From Vibrio furnissii CIP 102972 (GTDB lineage: Bacteria; Pseudomonadota; Gammaproteobacteria; Enterobacterales; Vibrionaceae), in the NCBI RefSeq assembly GCF_000176175.1, contig NZ_ACZP01000014.1, positions 806,001-870,000 of the forward strand: 64,000 bases of DNA, in the 5' to 3' direction. The number at the start of each line of letters is the position of its first letter. The stretch's first letter is position 1. The notes beneath the pieces are model-generated. The model was not told the DNA's origin and searched no databases. It was given only the letters and a program-made list of their open reading frames with translations. The translations under genes and the position numbers were made by a program. Positions 1-9,178 of the stretch are shown one piece after another.

Positions 1-1
1 C

Positions 2-2020
2 CTTAAACGCATCATTCAAAACTACGGCAACGACGCCATTTATCTCAACTACGGCACCGGCACACTGGGCGGCACCGTGACCAAGAGCTGGGATCCAAGC
101 AGCACGTTGGTCGCGCGTTTGATGAACCTGTGTGGCGGTTACCTCAACCACTACGGTGACTACTCGGCGGCAAACATCGAGTGTATGTCGGAATACTTCT
201 ACGGCACCTGGATCACCACCAACTCAGTCGATGACATTCAAAATGCTGACCTGTGCCTGCTGTTTGGTAATAACCCAGCCGAAACGCGCATGTCGGGCGG
301 TGGCCAAGTGCATAACTACGTTGATGCGAAAAACATCAACAAAACTCGCACCATCTGTATCGATCCGCGCTACACAGATACCGCTGCGGGCCGTGAAGAT
401 CAGTGGGTGCCTATCAAACACGGAACCGATGCGGCCTTGGTGGCGGCGATCGCACACGTGTTGATCACCGAAGACAAAGTCGACCAAGCGTTCTTGGATC
501 GCTACTGCGTGGGTTACGACCGCGCCACGTTGCCAGCATCTGCACCGAAAAACGCCAGCTACAAAGATTACATTCTGGGCACCGGCCCGGACGGCTTGGC
601 GAAAACCCCAGCATGGGCGCAGCCTATCACCGGGATTCCAGCCGACATCATCATCAAATTGGCACGCGAAATCGGCGAAGCCAAACGCATCTACATCTCG
701 CAAGGTTGGGGGTTGCAACGTTCAGCCAACGGCGAGCAAGCGTGTAAAGCGATCATGATGTTGTCGCTGCTGCGCGGCCAAGTGGGCCTACAAGGCGGCG
801 GTACCGGTGCGCGTGAAGGCGACCATTCCTACCCATTCGTGCGTTTCCCGAAAGTAGCCAACCCGATTGAAGCGTCAATCCCGATGTTCTTGTGGACGGA
901 TGCGATTTTTCGCGGCACCGACATGACTGATCTGACTGACGGCATCAAAGGGGTGAAACAGCTGAAAAATAACATCAAGTTTATCTGGAACTACGCCGGT
1001 AACTGCTTGATTAACCAGCACTCAGACATCAACCGCACACACCAAATCCTTCAAGATGAACAGGCGTGTGAAATGATTGTGGTGATCGACAACCACATGA
1101 CGTCATCTGCCAAATACGCCGATATCGTGCTGCCAGACTGCACCACGTCTGAACAGTCGGATTTCTGTATGGATGGCGCGGCGGCGTCGATGCCGTACTT
1201 CATCTTCGCCAGTCAGGCGATTGAACCGCGTTTCGAATGCAAACCGATTTACGAGATGTTGTCGGGCGTGGCGAAAGAGATGGGCGTGTACGATGCCTTC
1301 ACCGAAGGTCGCACGCAAGAAGAGTGGTTGCGTTGGATGTATGCGCAAACCGTGCAACAAAACAACGATCCCGATCTGCCATCGTATGACGCGATGCGCG
1401 AGCAAGGGATCTACAAGAAACAATTTGATCGTCCGTATGTGGCGTTTGAATCGTTCCGTCACGATCCGATTGCGAACCCGCTGCCAACCCCATCCGGCAA
1501 GATTGAGATCTACTCTGAAACGCTGGCCAACATTGCCGCGACTTGGGAGTTGGATGAAGACGAAAAAATCACCCCGCTGCCAGAATACGTGTCGACTTTC
1601 AACGGTTGGGATTCACCAGAACGTGCGGAATACCCACTGCAATTGACTGGCTTCCACTATAAAGCGCGCGCGCACTCGACCTACGGCAACGTGGATGTGC
1701 TCAAAGCGGCTGCGCCCCAAGAAGTGTGGATCAACCCCATGGACGCTGAACTGCGCGACATCGCCAACGGCGACTTAGTCAGCATTCGCAGCAAACATGG
1801 TGAAGTGCACATTCGCGCCAAAGTGACACCACGCATCATGCCGGGAGTGACCGCGCTGGGTGAAGGGGCGTGGTATGCGCCGAACCGTCAAGGGGTCGAC
1901 CAAGCAGGCTCAATCAACGTGCTGACCACGCAACGTCCAAGCCCTTTGGCGAAGTCGAACCCAAGCCACACCAATCTGGTAGAAATCACCCTGATTAAGA
2001 AAATGGGAGCACAGTCATGA
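2..2020 (+). CDS. dmsA: Anaerobic DMSO reductase catalytic subunit A, 5'-truncated by window edge
   Basis: Molybdopterin (bis-MGD) subunit that reduces DMSO or related S/N-oxides in anaerobic respiration, on the periplasmic side of the membrane. The frame is open from base 2, so the gene starts outside the window. The GTG at 77 is internal. 672 residues remain of a usual ~810; the missing part would hold the Tat signal and the N-terminal Fe-S motif. The TKSW motif just after base 77 aligns with the Mo-ligand serine region of E. coli DmsA. Near-identical family blocks follow: FGNNPAETRMSGGG, IDPRYTDTAAGRED, INQHSDINRTH, QLTGFHYKARAHSTYGN, and the C-terminal molybdopterin-dinucleotide domain. 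It overlaps dmsB by 4 bases (ATGA). The assignment is firm; substrate preference within the DMSO/TMAO/biotin sulfoxide family is inferred. Confidence 0.95.
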   Translation, partial: LKRIIQNYGNDAIYLNYGTGTLGGTVTKSWDPSSTLVARLMNLCGGYLNHYGDYSAANIECMSEYFYGTWITTNSVDDIQNADLCLLFGNNPAETRMSGGGQVHNYVDAKNINKTRTICIDPRYTDTAAGREDQWVPIKHGTDAALVAAIAHVLITEDKVDQAFLDRYCVGYDRATLPASAPKNASYKDYILGTGPDGLAKTPAWAQPITGIPADIIIKLAREIGEAKRIYISQGWGLQRSANGEQACKAIMMLSLLRGQVGLQGGGTGAREGDHSYPFVRFPKVANPIEASIPMFLWTDAIFRGTDMTDLTDGIKGVKQLKNNIKFIWNYAGNCLINQHSDINRTHQILQDEQACEMIVVIDNHMTSSAKYADIVLPDCTTSEQSDFCMDGAAASMPYFIFASQAIEPRFECKPIYEMLSGVAKEMGVYDAFTEGRTQEEWLRWMYAQTVQQNNDPDLPSYDAMREQGIYKKQFDRPYVAFESFRHDPIANPLPTPSGKIEIYSETLANIAATWELDEDEKITPLPEYVSTFNGWDSPERAEYPLQLTGFHYKARAHSTYGNVDVLKAAAPQEVWINPMDAELRDIANGDLVSIRSKHGEVHIRAKVTPRIMPGVTALGEGAWYAPNRQGVDQAGSINVLTTQRPSPLAKSNPSHTNLVEITLIKKMGAQS

Positions 2021-2646
2021 GCACCGCAAAGCAATATGGCTTTTACATTGATTCCAGCAAATGCACCGGTTGTAAAACGTGTCAGCTCTCTTGCAAAGAC
2101 AACAAAGACCTCGGCATTGATCGCAACTTCCGCCGTGTGTACGAATACGTCGGTGGTAACTGGACGGCTGAAAATGGCGCGTTCCGTCAAAACGTGTTTG
2201 CCTACTACTTGTCTATCTCGTGCAACCACTGTTCCAACCCAGCGTGCGTGAAAGTGTGTCCGTCTGGCGCGATGCACAAACGTGACGAAGATGGCTTGGT
2301 GGTAGTGGATGAAAGCGTGTGCATCGGCTGTAAAAGCTGTCACATGGCGTGTCCTTACGGCGCACCGCAATACAGCGAAGAGAAAGGCCATATGACCAAA
2401 TGTGATGGCTGTTTCGAACGCGTGGCGCAAGGTTTGATGCCCGTGTGTGTCGACAGTTGTCCACTGCGTGCGCTGGAGTTTGGCCCGATTGACGAATTGC
2501 GTGCGAAATATGGCAGCAATGCTGATGTGGCGCCGCTGCCTGATTCACGCCTGACCAGTCCAAACCTGATCGTCAAACTGAATCCAAACGCTCGCCCAAG
2601 CAATGACCGTAGCGGATTTTTGCAAAATCCAAGAGAGGTGAAATGA
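2017..2646 (+). CDS. dmsB: DMSO reductase iron-sulfur subunit B
   Basis: Electron-transfer subunit carrying four [4Fe-4S] clusters between the quinol-oxidising DmsC and catalytic DmsA. 209 residues, close to the usual 205. Four cysteine groups are visible: CTGCKTCQLSC near residue 15, CNHCSNPACVKVCP near 70, CIGCKSCHMACPYG near 100, and CDGC...CVDSCP near 130-145. The start overlaps the dmsA stop and the end overlaps dmsC by 4 bases, so the three are translationally coupled. No signal peptide is expected because it is exported with DmsA. Confidence 0.96.
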   Translation: MSTAKQYGFYIDSSKCTGCKTCQLSCKDNKDLGIDRNFRRVYEYVGGNWTAENGAFRQNVFAYYLSISCNHCSNPACVKVCPSGAMHKRDEDGLVVVDESVCIGCKSCHMACPYGAPQYSEEKGHMTKCDGCFERVAQGLMPVCVDSCPLRALEFGPIDELRAKYGSNADVAPLPDSRLTSPNLIVKLNPNARPSNDRSGFLQNPREVK

Positions 2647-3497
2647 TGTTTTATGAAATTCCATTAGTCGCCTTTACCGTGTTGGCGCAAACCGCCGTGG
2701 GCGCGCACTTGACGGTCAATGGGGCGCAGTTGCTCGCTAAACCCAACGCACAAACGGTGGCGCGTTTGAACTGGGGCCGTTTTGCGATTTTGGTGGTGAT
2801 GGGGCTGGGCTTTTTGTTCTCGACCACTCACATGGGCAGCCCGCTCAGAGCGTTTAACGCGTTCAACAAAGTGGGGTCGGCAGCACTCTCTAATGAGATT
2901 CTGACCGGCGCGTCCTTTCTGACCTTTGCTGGGTTGTACTGGCTACTGACCGTGCTCAATGTGGCGGGTGCGGGCGTGCGCAAAGCGCTCAACGTGATCT
3001 CCATCGTGCTGGGTGTGGTGTTTATGTTTGCCATGGCGAACGTGTACCACATTGACACCGTACCGGCATGGCACACACCGCTGACCGTGTGGACGTTCTG
3101 GTTCACCGTGGTGACGCTGGGTGTGATGTTTGCCGCCGTGATCGTCAACGTGGCGGGTGTAGAAAGCCGCTGCGTGAGCCGCACACTGATGGCATTGGGC
3201 GTCAGCCTGATTCTGTGCCACTTGGCCGTAACCGCAATGCAAGTGCTGTACTTTGCCGGTTTGAGCACCGCGATCAACAGTGGCGTGGCGCACATCACGG
3301 CGCTGTCTGGGTCACTGAGCGCGCAATTAACCTTGACCGTGATTGCTGCGGTGATTTGGTTGCTGGCTGAGCTGAGCGCGCTTCCCGCGAACGCAAAACG
3401 CTGGGTGCTGATCATCGGTTTTGTCGCCCTGTTTGCGGCAGAAATCTTTGGTCGTAATGTGTTCTACGGCATGCATTTTACCTCCGGTTTGTACTAA
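2643..3497 (+). CDS. dmsC: DMSO reductase membrane anchor subunit C
   Basis: Integral membrane quinol-oxidising anchor of DmsABC. 284 residues (family about 287), with roughly eight hydrophobic helices; the first starts at residue 4 and the last ends with FAAEIFGRNVFYGM near the C-terminus. The protein opens MMFYEIPLVAFTVL, and two adjacent ATGs (2643, 2646) follow a GAGAGGTG ribosome site; the first is used here. It overlaps dmsB by 4 bases. A strong hairpin lies right after its stop, before dmsD. Confidence 0.94.
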   Translation: MMFYEIPLVAFTVLAQTAVGAHLTVNGAQLLAKPNAQTVARLNWGRFAILVVMGLGFLFSTTHMGSPLRAFNAFNKVGSAALSNEILTGASFLTFAGLYWLLTVLNVAGAGVRKALNVISIVLGVVFMFAMANVYHIDTVPAWHTPLTVWTFWFTVVTLGVMFAAVIVNVAGVESRCVSRTLMALGVSLILCHLAVTAMQVLYFAGLSTAINSGVAHITALSGSLSAQLTLTVIAAVIWLLAELSALPANAKRWVLIIGFVALFAAEIFGRNVFYGMHFTSGLY

Positions 3498-3507
3498 CGG
3501 AGTCGCT

Positions 3508-3535
3508 GGGCAAACCACGTGGTTTGCCCATGTTT
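3508..3535 (+). terminator. Hairpin between dmsC and dmsD
   Basis: A perfect 22-base palindrome, GGGCAAACCAC followed directly by its complement (3508-3529), then ATGTTTTAC. It sits 10 bases after the dmsC stop and 30 before the dmsD start. The short T-run suggests a partial (leaky) terminator or an mRNA-stabilising 3' end for dmsABC, lowering dmsD/napF output. The role is inferred. Confidence 0.6.
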
Positions 3536-3558
3536 TACTTACATCATTAGAGTGATTT

Positions 3559-4170
3559 ATGTCATATACCCAACTCGAAGCCGTTGACCTAGGGACAGTG
3601 TTAAAGCTCTTTGGTGCGTTGTTTTACTACGCACCCAACCAATATCAGAACGCGAATCTCGATGTGATATTGGCGGAACAGGACGTACCGTTTGCCGCGT
3701 TAAAAACCGTGATGGATGCCTTTGGCTACTCGGAAGTGGACCTGTTACAAGCTGAACACGATCGCCTGTTTGCGGGGTTGGGTGACATGCCTGCGCCACC
3801 GTGGGGGTCGGTGTACCTCGACAAAGAAGCGGTGTTGTTTGGTGAATCGACAGTGATGTATCGTCAATTTCTACGTGAGTGCGGCGTGGCGTTGTCCTCG
3901 CAGCAAAATGAGCCGGAAGACCAAATCGGCTTGATGCTGATGGTCGCGGCGATGCTGCTGGAAAATGACCAGCACGCGCAGTTCAAAGCCCTGTTGGGCG
4001 AGCATTTAATGCCTTGGTTTGGTTACTACATGGCGGAGTTTAAACGCGCGGTGGAATCACCAGCGTACGCGCTGTTGGCCGAACAAACTCAAGAACTTCT
4101 TCATTCGGTGTGTGAACGCGATGCGATTGTTCCGATCCAAAAAAGAAACTACTTCAACGCCATCCTGTGA
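3559..4170 (+). CDS. dmsD: TorD/DmsD-family molybdoenzyme chaperone
   Basis: Cytoplasmic redox-enzyme maturation protein that binds the Tat leader of DmsA and holds it until the cofactor is inserted. 203 residues, matching DmsD (204). All-helical composition, with the family signature around EHDRLFAGLGDMPAPPWGSV (residues ~58-77) and YLDKEAVLFGEST just after. It lies 61 bases downstream of dmsC, separated by a hairpin, and its 3' end adjoins or overlaps napF. The partner is inferred from operon position. Confidence 0.9.
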   Translation: MSYTQLEAVDLGTVLKLFGALFYYAPNQYQNANLDVILAEQDVPFAALKTVMDAFGYSEVDLLQAEHDRLFAGLGDMPAPPWGSVYLDKEAVLFGESTVMYRQFLRECGVALSSQQNEPEDQIGLMLMVAAMLLENDQHAQFKALLGEHLMPWFGYYMAEFKRAVESPAYALLAEQTQELLHSVCERDAIVPIQKRNYFNAIL

Positions 4171-4663
4171 GCCGGAGGTCGATCTCGGAAAACGACGTTT
4201 TCTGACCTTATCGACCTTCGCCCAGACGCCACCCCGTGCGGTGCGCCGTCAGGCCGCGCGTCCGCCCTTTGCGGTGGACGACGACCTGTTTGTGCGCCTG
4301 TGCGATGGATGCGGTGCGTGCGAAGTGGCTTGCCCGCAAGGTGTGATTGTTTTAGACCGCGGCGTGGCGGCGCTAGATTTAAGCTACGCCGCGTGTGATT
4401 TCTGCGGCCGTTGCCAGCACGCGTGCCCGACGATCGCGCTCTCCAATCCCCCCTCGACAACGGGGTTGGTGGCGTATGCCACCGACAGTTGCGACAACCT
4501 CAATGGCTACTGCGATAACTGCACTGACCGCTGCACGCATCAGGCGTTGACGTGGCAAGAGGGCGCGAAACCGCGTATCGATGCCACCGCGTGTGTCGGC
4601 TGCGGTGAATGCGCGGCCAGCTGTTTCACCAACGTGATTCAGTTTCGTCTGTCTGATCAGTAG
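4121..4663 (+). CDS. napF: NapF-type ferredoxin, start uncertain
   Basis: Soluble protein with four Cys groups typical of NapF: CDGCGACEVACP, CDFCGRCQHACP, the variant CDNCTDRC and CVGCGECAASC. NapF-like proteins interact with molybdoenzyme catalytic subunits during cofactor assembly. Family similarity begins at VDLGKRRFL (about base 4178), but no ATG/GTG/TTG lies there in this frame although GGAGG occurs at 4173-4177. The nearest in-frame ATG is 4121, inside dmsD, giving 180 residues with an N-terminal extension (MRLFRSKKETT...) against a usual ~164. The frame stays open further upstream but only as a shadow of dmsD. Confidence 0.85.
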   Translation: MRLFRSKKETTSTPSCEPEVDLGKRRFLTLSTFAQTPPRAVRRQAARPPFAVDDDLFVRLCDGCGACEVACPQGVIVLDRGVAALDLSYAACDFCGRCQHACPTIALSNPPSTTGLVAYATDSCDNLNGYCDNCTDRCTHQALTWQEGAKPRIDATACVGCGECAASCFTNVIQFRLSDQ

Positions 4664-4741
4664 ATCGCGCTTTACGGCGCGCGGCGAAATGTGGGTTCTT
4701 TTTCTATACTCAGAAAGGGGAAAGGACATGCGGAGGATTGT

Positions 4742-5221
4742 ATGACCATGGAAACCCGCTTCGACCACTACTTACGCGATCATCATATTCCGTACCAACG
4801 TGTGGTGCACCGCCACAGCAACAGTTCACTGCACAGTGCGCATAGCGCCGCCATTCAGCCGATGCATTTGGCCAAAGGCGTGGTACTCGAAGATCATGAT
4901 GGCAAACACTTAATGGCCATTCTGCCTGCAAACGCCAAGGTGAGTTTGCACGTGCTGAATGACGAATATCGAGCCAACTATCATCTGGTGAAAGAGCGCG
5001 ATATTTATCGACTGTTCGATGACTGCGACCGCGGCGCGGTGCCACCCATCGGCGCGCCCTACCACATGAACATGGTGTGCGATCAGGCGTTGACTGAACT
5101 CGACCACGTGTACATGGAATCTGGTGATCACGAAACGCTGATTCGCCTCGACCGCCACGCGTTCAACCAACTCATCGGCCATAGCCGCTGCTTGCGCTTT
5201 GGCAGCGAACTCTTCCATTAA
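4742..5221 (+). CDS. YbaK/EbsC (prolyl-tRNA editing-like) domain protein
   Basis: 159 residues of a single YbaK/aminoacyl-tRNA-synthetase-associated domain. Family relatives hydrolyse mischarged aminoacyl-tRNA such as Ala- or Cys-tRNAPro. Family blocks visible: HLAKGVVLEDHDG, LMAILPANAKVSL, RGAVPPIGAPYHM, and a C-terminal DHETLIRLDRHAF. The start at 4742 is chosen because GGAGG lies 5-6 bases upstream; the upstream in-frame TTG at 4691 has no support. A terminator follows. The exact tRNA substrate cannot be told from sequence. Confidence 0.85.
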   Translation: MTMETRFDHYLRDHHIPYQRVVHRHSNSSLHSAHSAAIQPMHLAKGVVLEDHDGKHLMAILPANAKVSLHVLNDEYRANYHLVKERDIYRLFDDCDRGAVPPIGAPYHMNMVCDQALTELDHVYMESGDHETLIRLDRHAFNQLIGHSRCLRFGSELFH

Positions 5222-5232
5222 GCTAACCCACA

Positions 5233-5260
5233 AAACCGAGCGTCCGGCTCGGTTTTTCTT
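5233..5260 (+). terminator. Rho-independent terminator after the YbaK-like gene
   Basis: AAACCGAGC (5233-5241), loop GTCCG, GCTCGGTTT (5247-5255), then TTCTT. It ends 11 bases after the stop at 5221. Confidence 0.9.
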
Positions 5261-5373
5261 GGCCGATTTTCTCGGCATATTGTCTCAGCAGATTTCTGAA
5301 CAGACCACGTCCTGTGATAGGTTGGGTTAAGGTATACTGACGCCGTTGTTATTCACCCAATATGAGCCTGCCT

Positions 5374-6300
5374 ATGGACATCAGCTATCGCCAACTCAAA
5401 GCCTTTATCGCGCTGGCTGAAGAGCGAAACTTCACCTATGCCGCCGACAAAGTGCACATCACGCAATCGGCGCTGAGTCAGATGATGAAAAAGCTCGCCC
5501 AGCAGCTCTCGTGTGAACTCTTTGAGCGCAAAGGGCGCACCATTGTGCTGACGGAGGCCGGTCATCACCTCTATCAAGAGGCGCGTTTTATCGTCAATCG
5601 CTTGGAAAAACTGGTGCAGGAGAATCATGACCGTCAGCACGGTTACAACAAGTCGCTGGTGGTGTCCTCGCTCTACACCTTGTGTGCCTCACTGGCCCCA
5701 AAAACGCTCAATGATTTGAAGAAACGTTACCCAGATTTCACCTTTCGCCTCATCGAAGAGCGCGTCGACGACATCACGCATTCGGTGCTGGAGGGGCGAG
5801 CCGATATCGGCATTAATACCAACCCTAATCATCCGGATTTGAACTTTGATTTGCTGTTTCGCGACTCGCTGTGTTTTGTGTGTCGCGCCGATCATCCGTT
5901 GGCGGAACAACAGGACATCAGTTGGGAGCAAGCGCACCAATACGCCACGATTGGTGTGAGTCCGGGCAACAGTTTACGTACCTTGGCAGATGAGGCATTT
6001 TCACGCGTGGGGCTGACCTACGACCCAGAATTCAGTGCTTCGCACACCTCGACGCTGCTGGGCATGATCGCCAGCGGGTTGGGCTCGACCATTTTGTCGT
6101 CGACCATCGCTGGGCTCAATGCAAGTGACACGATCCGTTTTATTCCGATTGTGCAGCCGGTGCAATTTCGTTTGGTGGGACTTATCACGCGTAAAGACAC
6201 GCAGCGCGCGTTGGTGGATGAGTTTGCGCTGATCCTGAAAAAGCATGTCAGCGACTCGACGTTGTGGGAGGCGGGGATGGCCATGAGTGAGCCTCGTTAA
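5374..6300 (+). CDS. LysR-family transcriptional regulator
   Basis: 308 residues from the ATG at 5374 (MDISYRQLKAFIALAEERN). An alternative ATG at 5362 adds four residues; neither has a good ribosome site, and the first is a weak choice. N-terminal winged HTH (residues 1-60, with FTYAADKVHITQSALSQMMKKL) and a periplasmic-binding-like effector domain. A TATACT at 5333-5338 could be its -10 box. It converges on the abgT/amidohydrolase operon and may control it, but placement is not divergent, so this is a guess. Confidence 0.9.
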   Translation: MDISYRQLKAFIALAEERNFTYAADKVHITQSALSQMMKKLAQQLSCELFERKGRTIVLTEAGHHLYQEARFIVNRLEKLVQENHDRQHGYNKSLVVSSLYTLCASLAPKTLNDLKKRYPDFTFRLIEERVDDITHSVLEGRADIGINTNPNHPDLNFDLLFRDSLCFVCRADHPLAEQQDISWEQAHQYATIGVSPGNSLRTLADEAFSRVGLTYDPEFSASHTSTLLGMIASGLGSTILSSTIAGLNASDTIRFIPIVQPVQFRLVGLITRKDTQRALVDEFALILKKHVSDSTLWEAGMAMSEPR

Positions 6301-6309
6301 GAGGCTCAC
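6287..6309. terminator. Hairpin between convergent LysR and abgT genes
   Basis: GTGAGCCTC, loop GTTAA (containing the LysR stop), GAGGCTCAC. No T-run on either strand, so if it terminates it would need a factor. Weak call. Confidence 0.4.
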
Positions 6310-6370
6310 GTGATACGGTCAAATCTCTGGGGACAAGATTATAGGGTGATTCGATTCGAGGGGGACTCGA

Positions 6371-7882
6371 TTACATGGGGCCAACCGGCAGGCCGGTGAG
6401 CATGTAGAGCAAGAAACACGCGCCCCATACGCCAAACAGCACCAGTGCATACGGCACCATCATTGCCAGAAACGTACCGAATTTGACCTCAGGGTTGTAC
6501 TTGGCGATGAGCGCCAACACCATCGGAATGTATGGGTTGGTTGGCGAGATGATGTTGGTGGTGGAATCGGCGATGCGATAGCCCATTTGTGTCACTTGCG
6601 GGTCGACGCCGAGCAACATAAACAACGGAATGAACACCGGCGCCATAATCGCCCACTGCGCCGAGCCGCTGAAGACAATCATATTCATCAGGCCTGCCAG
6701 CACCATAAATACGGCCATCATTGCCAGTTTGGGCATTTCAACCGACGATAACCATTCTGCGCCATTGACCGCAATGAAGATGGCCAAATTCGACCATTTA
6801 AACCACGCGATAAACTGCGCAATCACAAATACCAGCACAATGTATCCGCCGACCCCTTTCAGCGCTTTGGCCATCAACTCCGGCACGTCACTCGCTTGTT
6901 TGATGGTGCCCGCTTTCACGCCATACACCACTGCGTTCATGATGAAAAACGCCATGATGATCGGAATGATGCCGCTCAAAAATGGTGAAGGCACCAAGCC
7001 GCCCTCAGCATTACGCAGCGGAGAATCACTGGGCCACAGGAGGGCAAACAATGCGGTGATGAACAGCAGCGATGCCAACCCCGACCATTTCAATGCGGTT
7101 TTTTGCTGCGCCGTGATGGTGAAAGATTGTTGGGTGGTGGCTTCGTGCGCCACCATTTTGTGGGCAAAACGCGGCTCGATGTATTTGTCGGTCAACAGCG
7201 TGCCCGTCACGACCAGAATCGGTACCGAGATCAGCATGAAATACCAGTTTGCCGCTGGGCTCACTTCCACGTAGGCCACAATGTTGGAGGCTTCGGTGGT
7301 GATGCCTGATAGCAGCACGTCCGTGCCGGCAATAAACACGTTGGCGGTAAAGCCAGCCGCGACGGCCACGAAACCGGCCGCAATACCAACAATTGGGTTG
7401 CGGTTGGTGGCGGCGAAAATCAGGCCAGCCAACGGCGGCACCAGAATAAACGCCGCATCAGAGGCGAGGTTGCCGATGATGCCGGTGATGAAAATCGAGG
7501 CGGTCACGTACTGGCGCGGGGCGTTGAGCAGCGATTGTTTGATCGCGCTGTCGGCCAAGCCCACTTCTTGCAGTAACCCGACAGCGAGCATCATGCACAG
7601 CACCAGTCCCAGCGGTTTGAACGAGACGAAGTTGTTGACGGTGGATTTGAGGATGTATACCAGCCCTTCGCCACTGAGCAGGTTTTTGACGTGCACCAGC
7701 TCGCCGGTGGCGGGATGGGTGACGCCACCGCCGCCTATCGACAGCAGCCAAGAGAGCGCCATCACGCCCAAGCACAGGAAAATAAACAGGTAAAACGGGT
7801 GGGGCACTTTATCCCCGAATCGCTCAATGCGATCGATCATCGACGCGCGTGGCGCCGCTTTTTGTGAAAGTACGGTCGACAT
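6371..7882 (-). CDS. abgT: AbgT-family aminobenzoyl-glutamate-type transporter
   Basis: Inner-membrane transporter of the AbgT family (p-aminobenzoyl-glutamate uptake; some members export sulfonamides). 503 residues from the ATG at 7882, where AAGGAG sits 10-12 bases upstream (TCCTTG on the + strand); the open frame runs further but without a ribosome site. Family features: MIDRIERFGDKVPHPFYLFI at residues ~13-32, GNLASDAAFILVPPLAG, and ADSTTNIISPTNPYIPMVL near the C-terminal third. It is second gene after the M20 amidohydrolase (51-base gap), mirroring abgAB-abgT logic: import a peptide-like conjugate and cleave it. Substrate inferred. Confidence 0.9.
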   Translation of the reverse strand: MSTVLSQKAAPRASMIDRIERFGDKVPHPFYLFIFLCLGVMALSWLLSIGGGGVTHPATGELVHVKNLLSGEGLVYILKSTVNNFVSFKPLGLVLCMMLAVGLLQEVGLADSAIKQSLLNAPRQYVTASIFITGIIGNLASDAAFILVPPLAGLIFAATNRNPIVGIAAGFVAVAAGFTANVFIAGTDVLLSGITTEASNIVAYVEVSPAANWYFMLISVPILVVTGTLLTDKYIEPRFAHKMVAHEATTQQSFTITAQQKTALKWSGLASLLFITALFALLWPSDSPLRNAEGGLVPSPFLSGIIPIIMAFFIMNAVVYGVKAGTIKQASDVPELMAKALKGVGGYIVLVFVIAQFIAWFKWSNLAIFIAVNGAEWLSSVEMPKLAMMAVFMVLAGLMNMIVFSGSAQWAIMAPVFIPLFMLLGVDPQVTQMGYRIADSTTNIISPTNPYIPMVLALIAKYNPEVKFGTFLAMMVPYALVLFGVWGACFLLYMLTGLPVGPM

Positions 7883-7933
7883 TGCTAGGACACTCCTTGT
7901 GTAACGAGGGGAGTCACTTCCCCTCATGCGGTG

Positions 7934-9109
7934 TTAGTGTTTTTCAATTAAATGGATGAAATAGGCAGCCCCAATGGGAAGTAAATTGTCATTAAAATCA
8001 TAGGCTTTATTATGCAGGCCCACGCCGCAGGTGCCGTTCTCGCCCGCTCCGTTACCCAGAAAGCCGTAGCAGCCGGGTACTTGGTTGAGGAAGAAGGCGA
8101 AATCTTCGCTGGTTAGCTTGGCCTCACAGCTCGGGTTCACGTGCGCGGCGCCGACAGTTTTCTGCGCCGCCACAATGGCTTGCGCTGTTTCTTCGGCGGT
8201 GTTGACGGTTGGTGGATGTGAGATGGGGCCGAGTTTGAATTCAGCACGCATACCATGCGCTTTGGCGCTGTGTTCCACTAGTTGGGCGAGGCGTGCCACC
8301 AAACTGTCGCGCGTCGTTTGATTGAGCGTACGGAAGGTGCCGCTCATGTGCGCCTGATCAGCAATCGCGTTGGTGGTTTCGCCGCAGTGCAGTTGCGTGA
8401 CGGACACCACCAGCGGATCAAACGGGTCGTAGCTGCGGCTCACCATACCTTGAATGCCCTGATAAATATGGGTGGCGACCAGCAGCGGATCTTGCGTGAG
8501 GTGCGGCAATCCTGCATGGCCGCTTTGGCCGTTGATGGTGACAAACAGGCGATCCGAGCTGGCCATGATGGGGCCGGTTTTAAACGCAAAATGCCCCGCG
8601 GGTATGCCCGGCATGTTGTGCAGCGCGTAACAGGCATCAATTGGGTAGCGCTGGAGCAGGCCATCGCCAATCATGGTTTCAGCGCCGCCGCGCCCCTCTT
8701 CCGCCGGTTGGAAAATCAGCACCACTCGGCCGCTGAACTGGCGCGAATCCGCCAGATAACGTGCTGCCAGCAACAGCATCGTGGTGTGACCGTCGTGGCC
8801 GCAGGCGTGCATTTTGCCGTCGTGGCACGACCGATGCGCGAAGGTGTTCTCTTCGTGAATCGGCAGGGCATCCATGTCGGCTCGCAGGCCAATCGACGGG
8901 CCATCGCCCAGCGCGCCGTTAATCACACCGACCACGCCGGTTTTACCGAAATCCGTGCACACCTCATCCACGCCGTAGCGGTGTAGCTCTGCGGCTACCA
9001 ACGCCTGCGTGTGGTTCTCTTCGAAGCCCAGCTCCGGGTGTTGGTGAATGGCGTGACGAATGCGAATGGCATCTGGAATCCAAGGTGTTAAAACATCAAT
9101 CGTGTTCAT
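7934..9109 (-). CDS. M20-family amidohydrolase (aminoacyl/hippurate hydrolase-like)
   Basis: Metal-dependent amidohydrolase, 391 residues from the ATG at 9109, with GGGGAG upstream. A longer frame to 9142 lacks a ribosome site. Metal ligand and catalytic motifs of M20D are present: HQHPELGFEE near residue 22, HACGHDGHTTML near 100, QPAEEGRGGAETM near 135, and a C-terminal SEDFAFFLNQVPGCYGFLG. First gene of a two-gene operon with the AbgT transporter. Hippurate hydrolase, AbgA/B-like and N-acyl-amino-acid deacylase activities are all possible. Confidence 0.9.
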   Translation of the reverse strand: MNTIDVLTPWIPDAIRIRHAIHQHPELGFEENHTQALVAAELHRYGVDEVCTDFGKTGVVGVINGALGDGPSIGLRADMDALPIHEENTFAHRSCHDGKMHACGHDGHTTMLLLAARYLADSRQFSGRVVLIFQPAEEGRGGAETMIGDGLLQRYPIDACYALHNMPGIPAGHFAFKTGPIMASSDRLFVTINGQSGHAGLPHLTQDPLLVATHIYQGIQGMVSRSYDPFDPLVVSVTQLHCGETTNAIADQAHMSGTFRTLNQTTRDSLVARLAQLVEHSAKAHGMRAEFKLGPISHPPTVNTAEETAQAIVAAQKTVGAAHVNPSCEAKLTSEDFAFFLNQVPGCYGFLGNGAGENGTCGVGLHNKAYDFNDNLLPIGAAYFIHLIEKH

Positions 9110-9178
9110 ACTGCTCCCCTTTGTTTGGGTTAGATTTAACACGATTGAAACATTTCAAACAAACCCGATTACTACTCA

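Noticed and set aside
8282..8986. 234-codon + frame across the amidohydrolase
   Set aside because: Antisense shadow; the opposite strand carries the M20 metal motifs.
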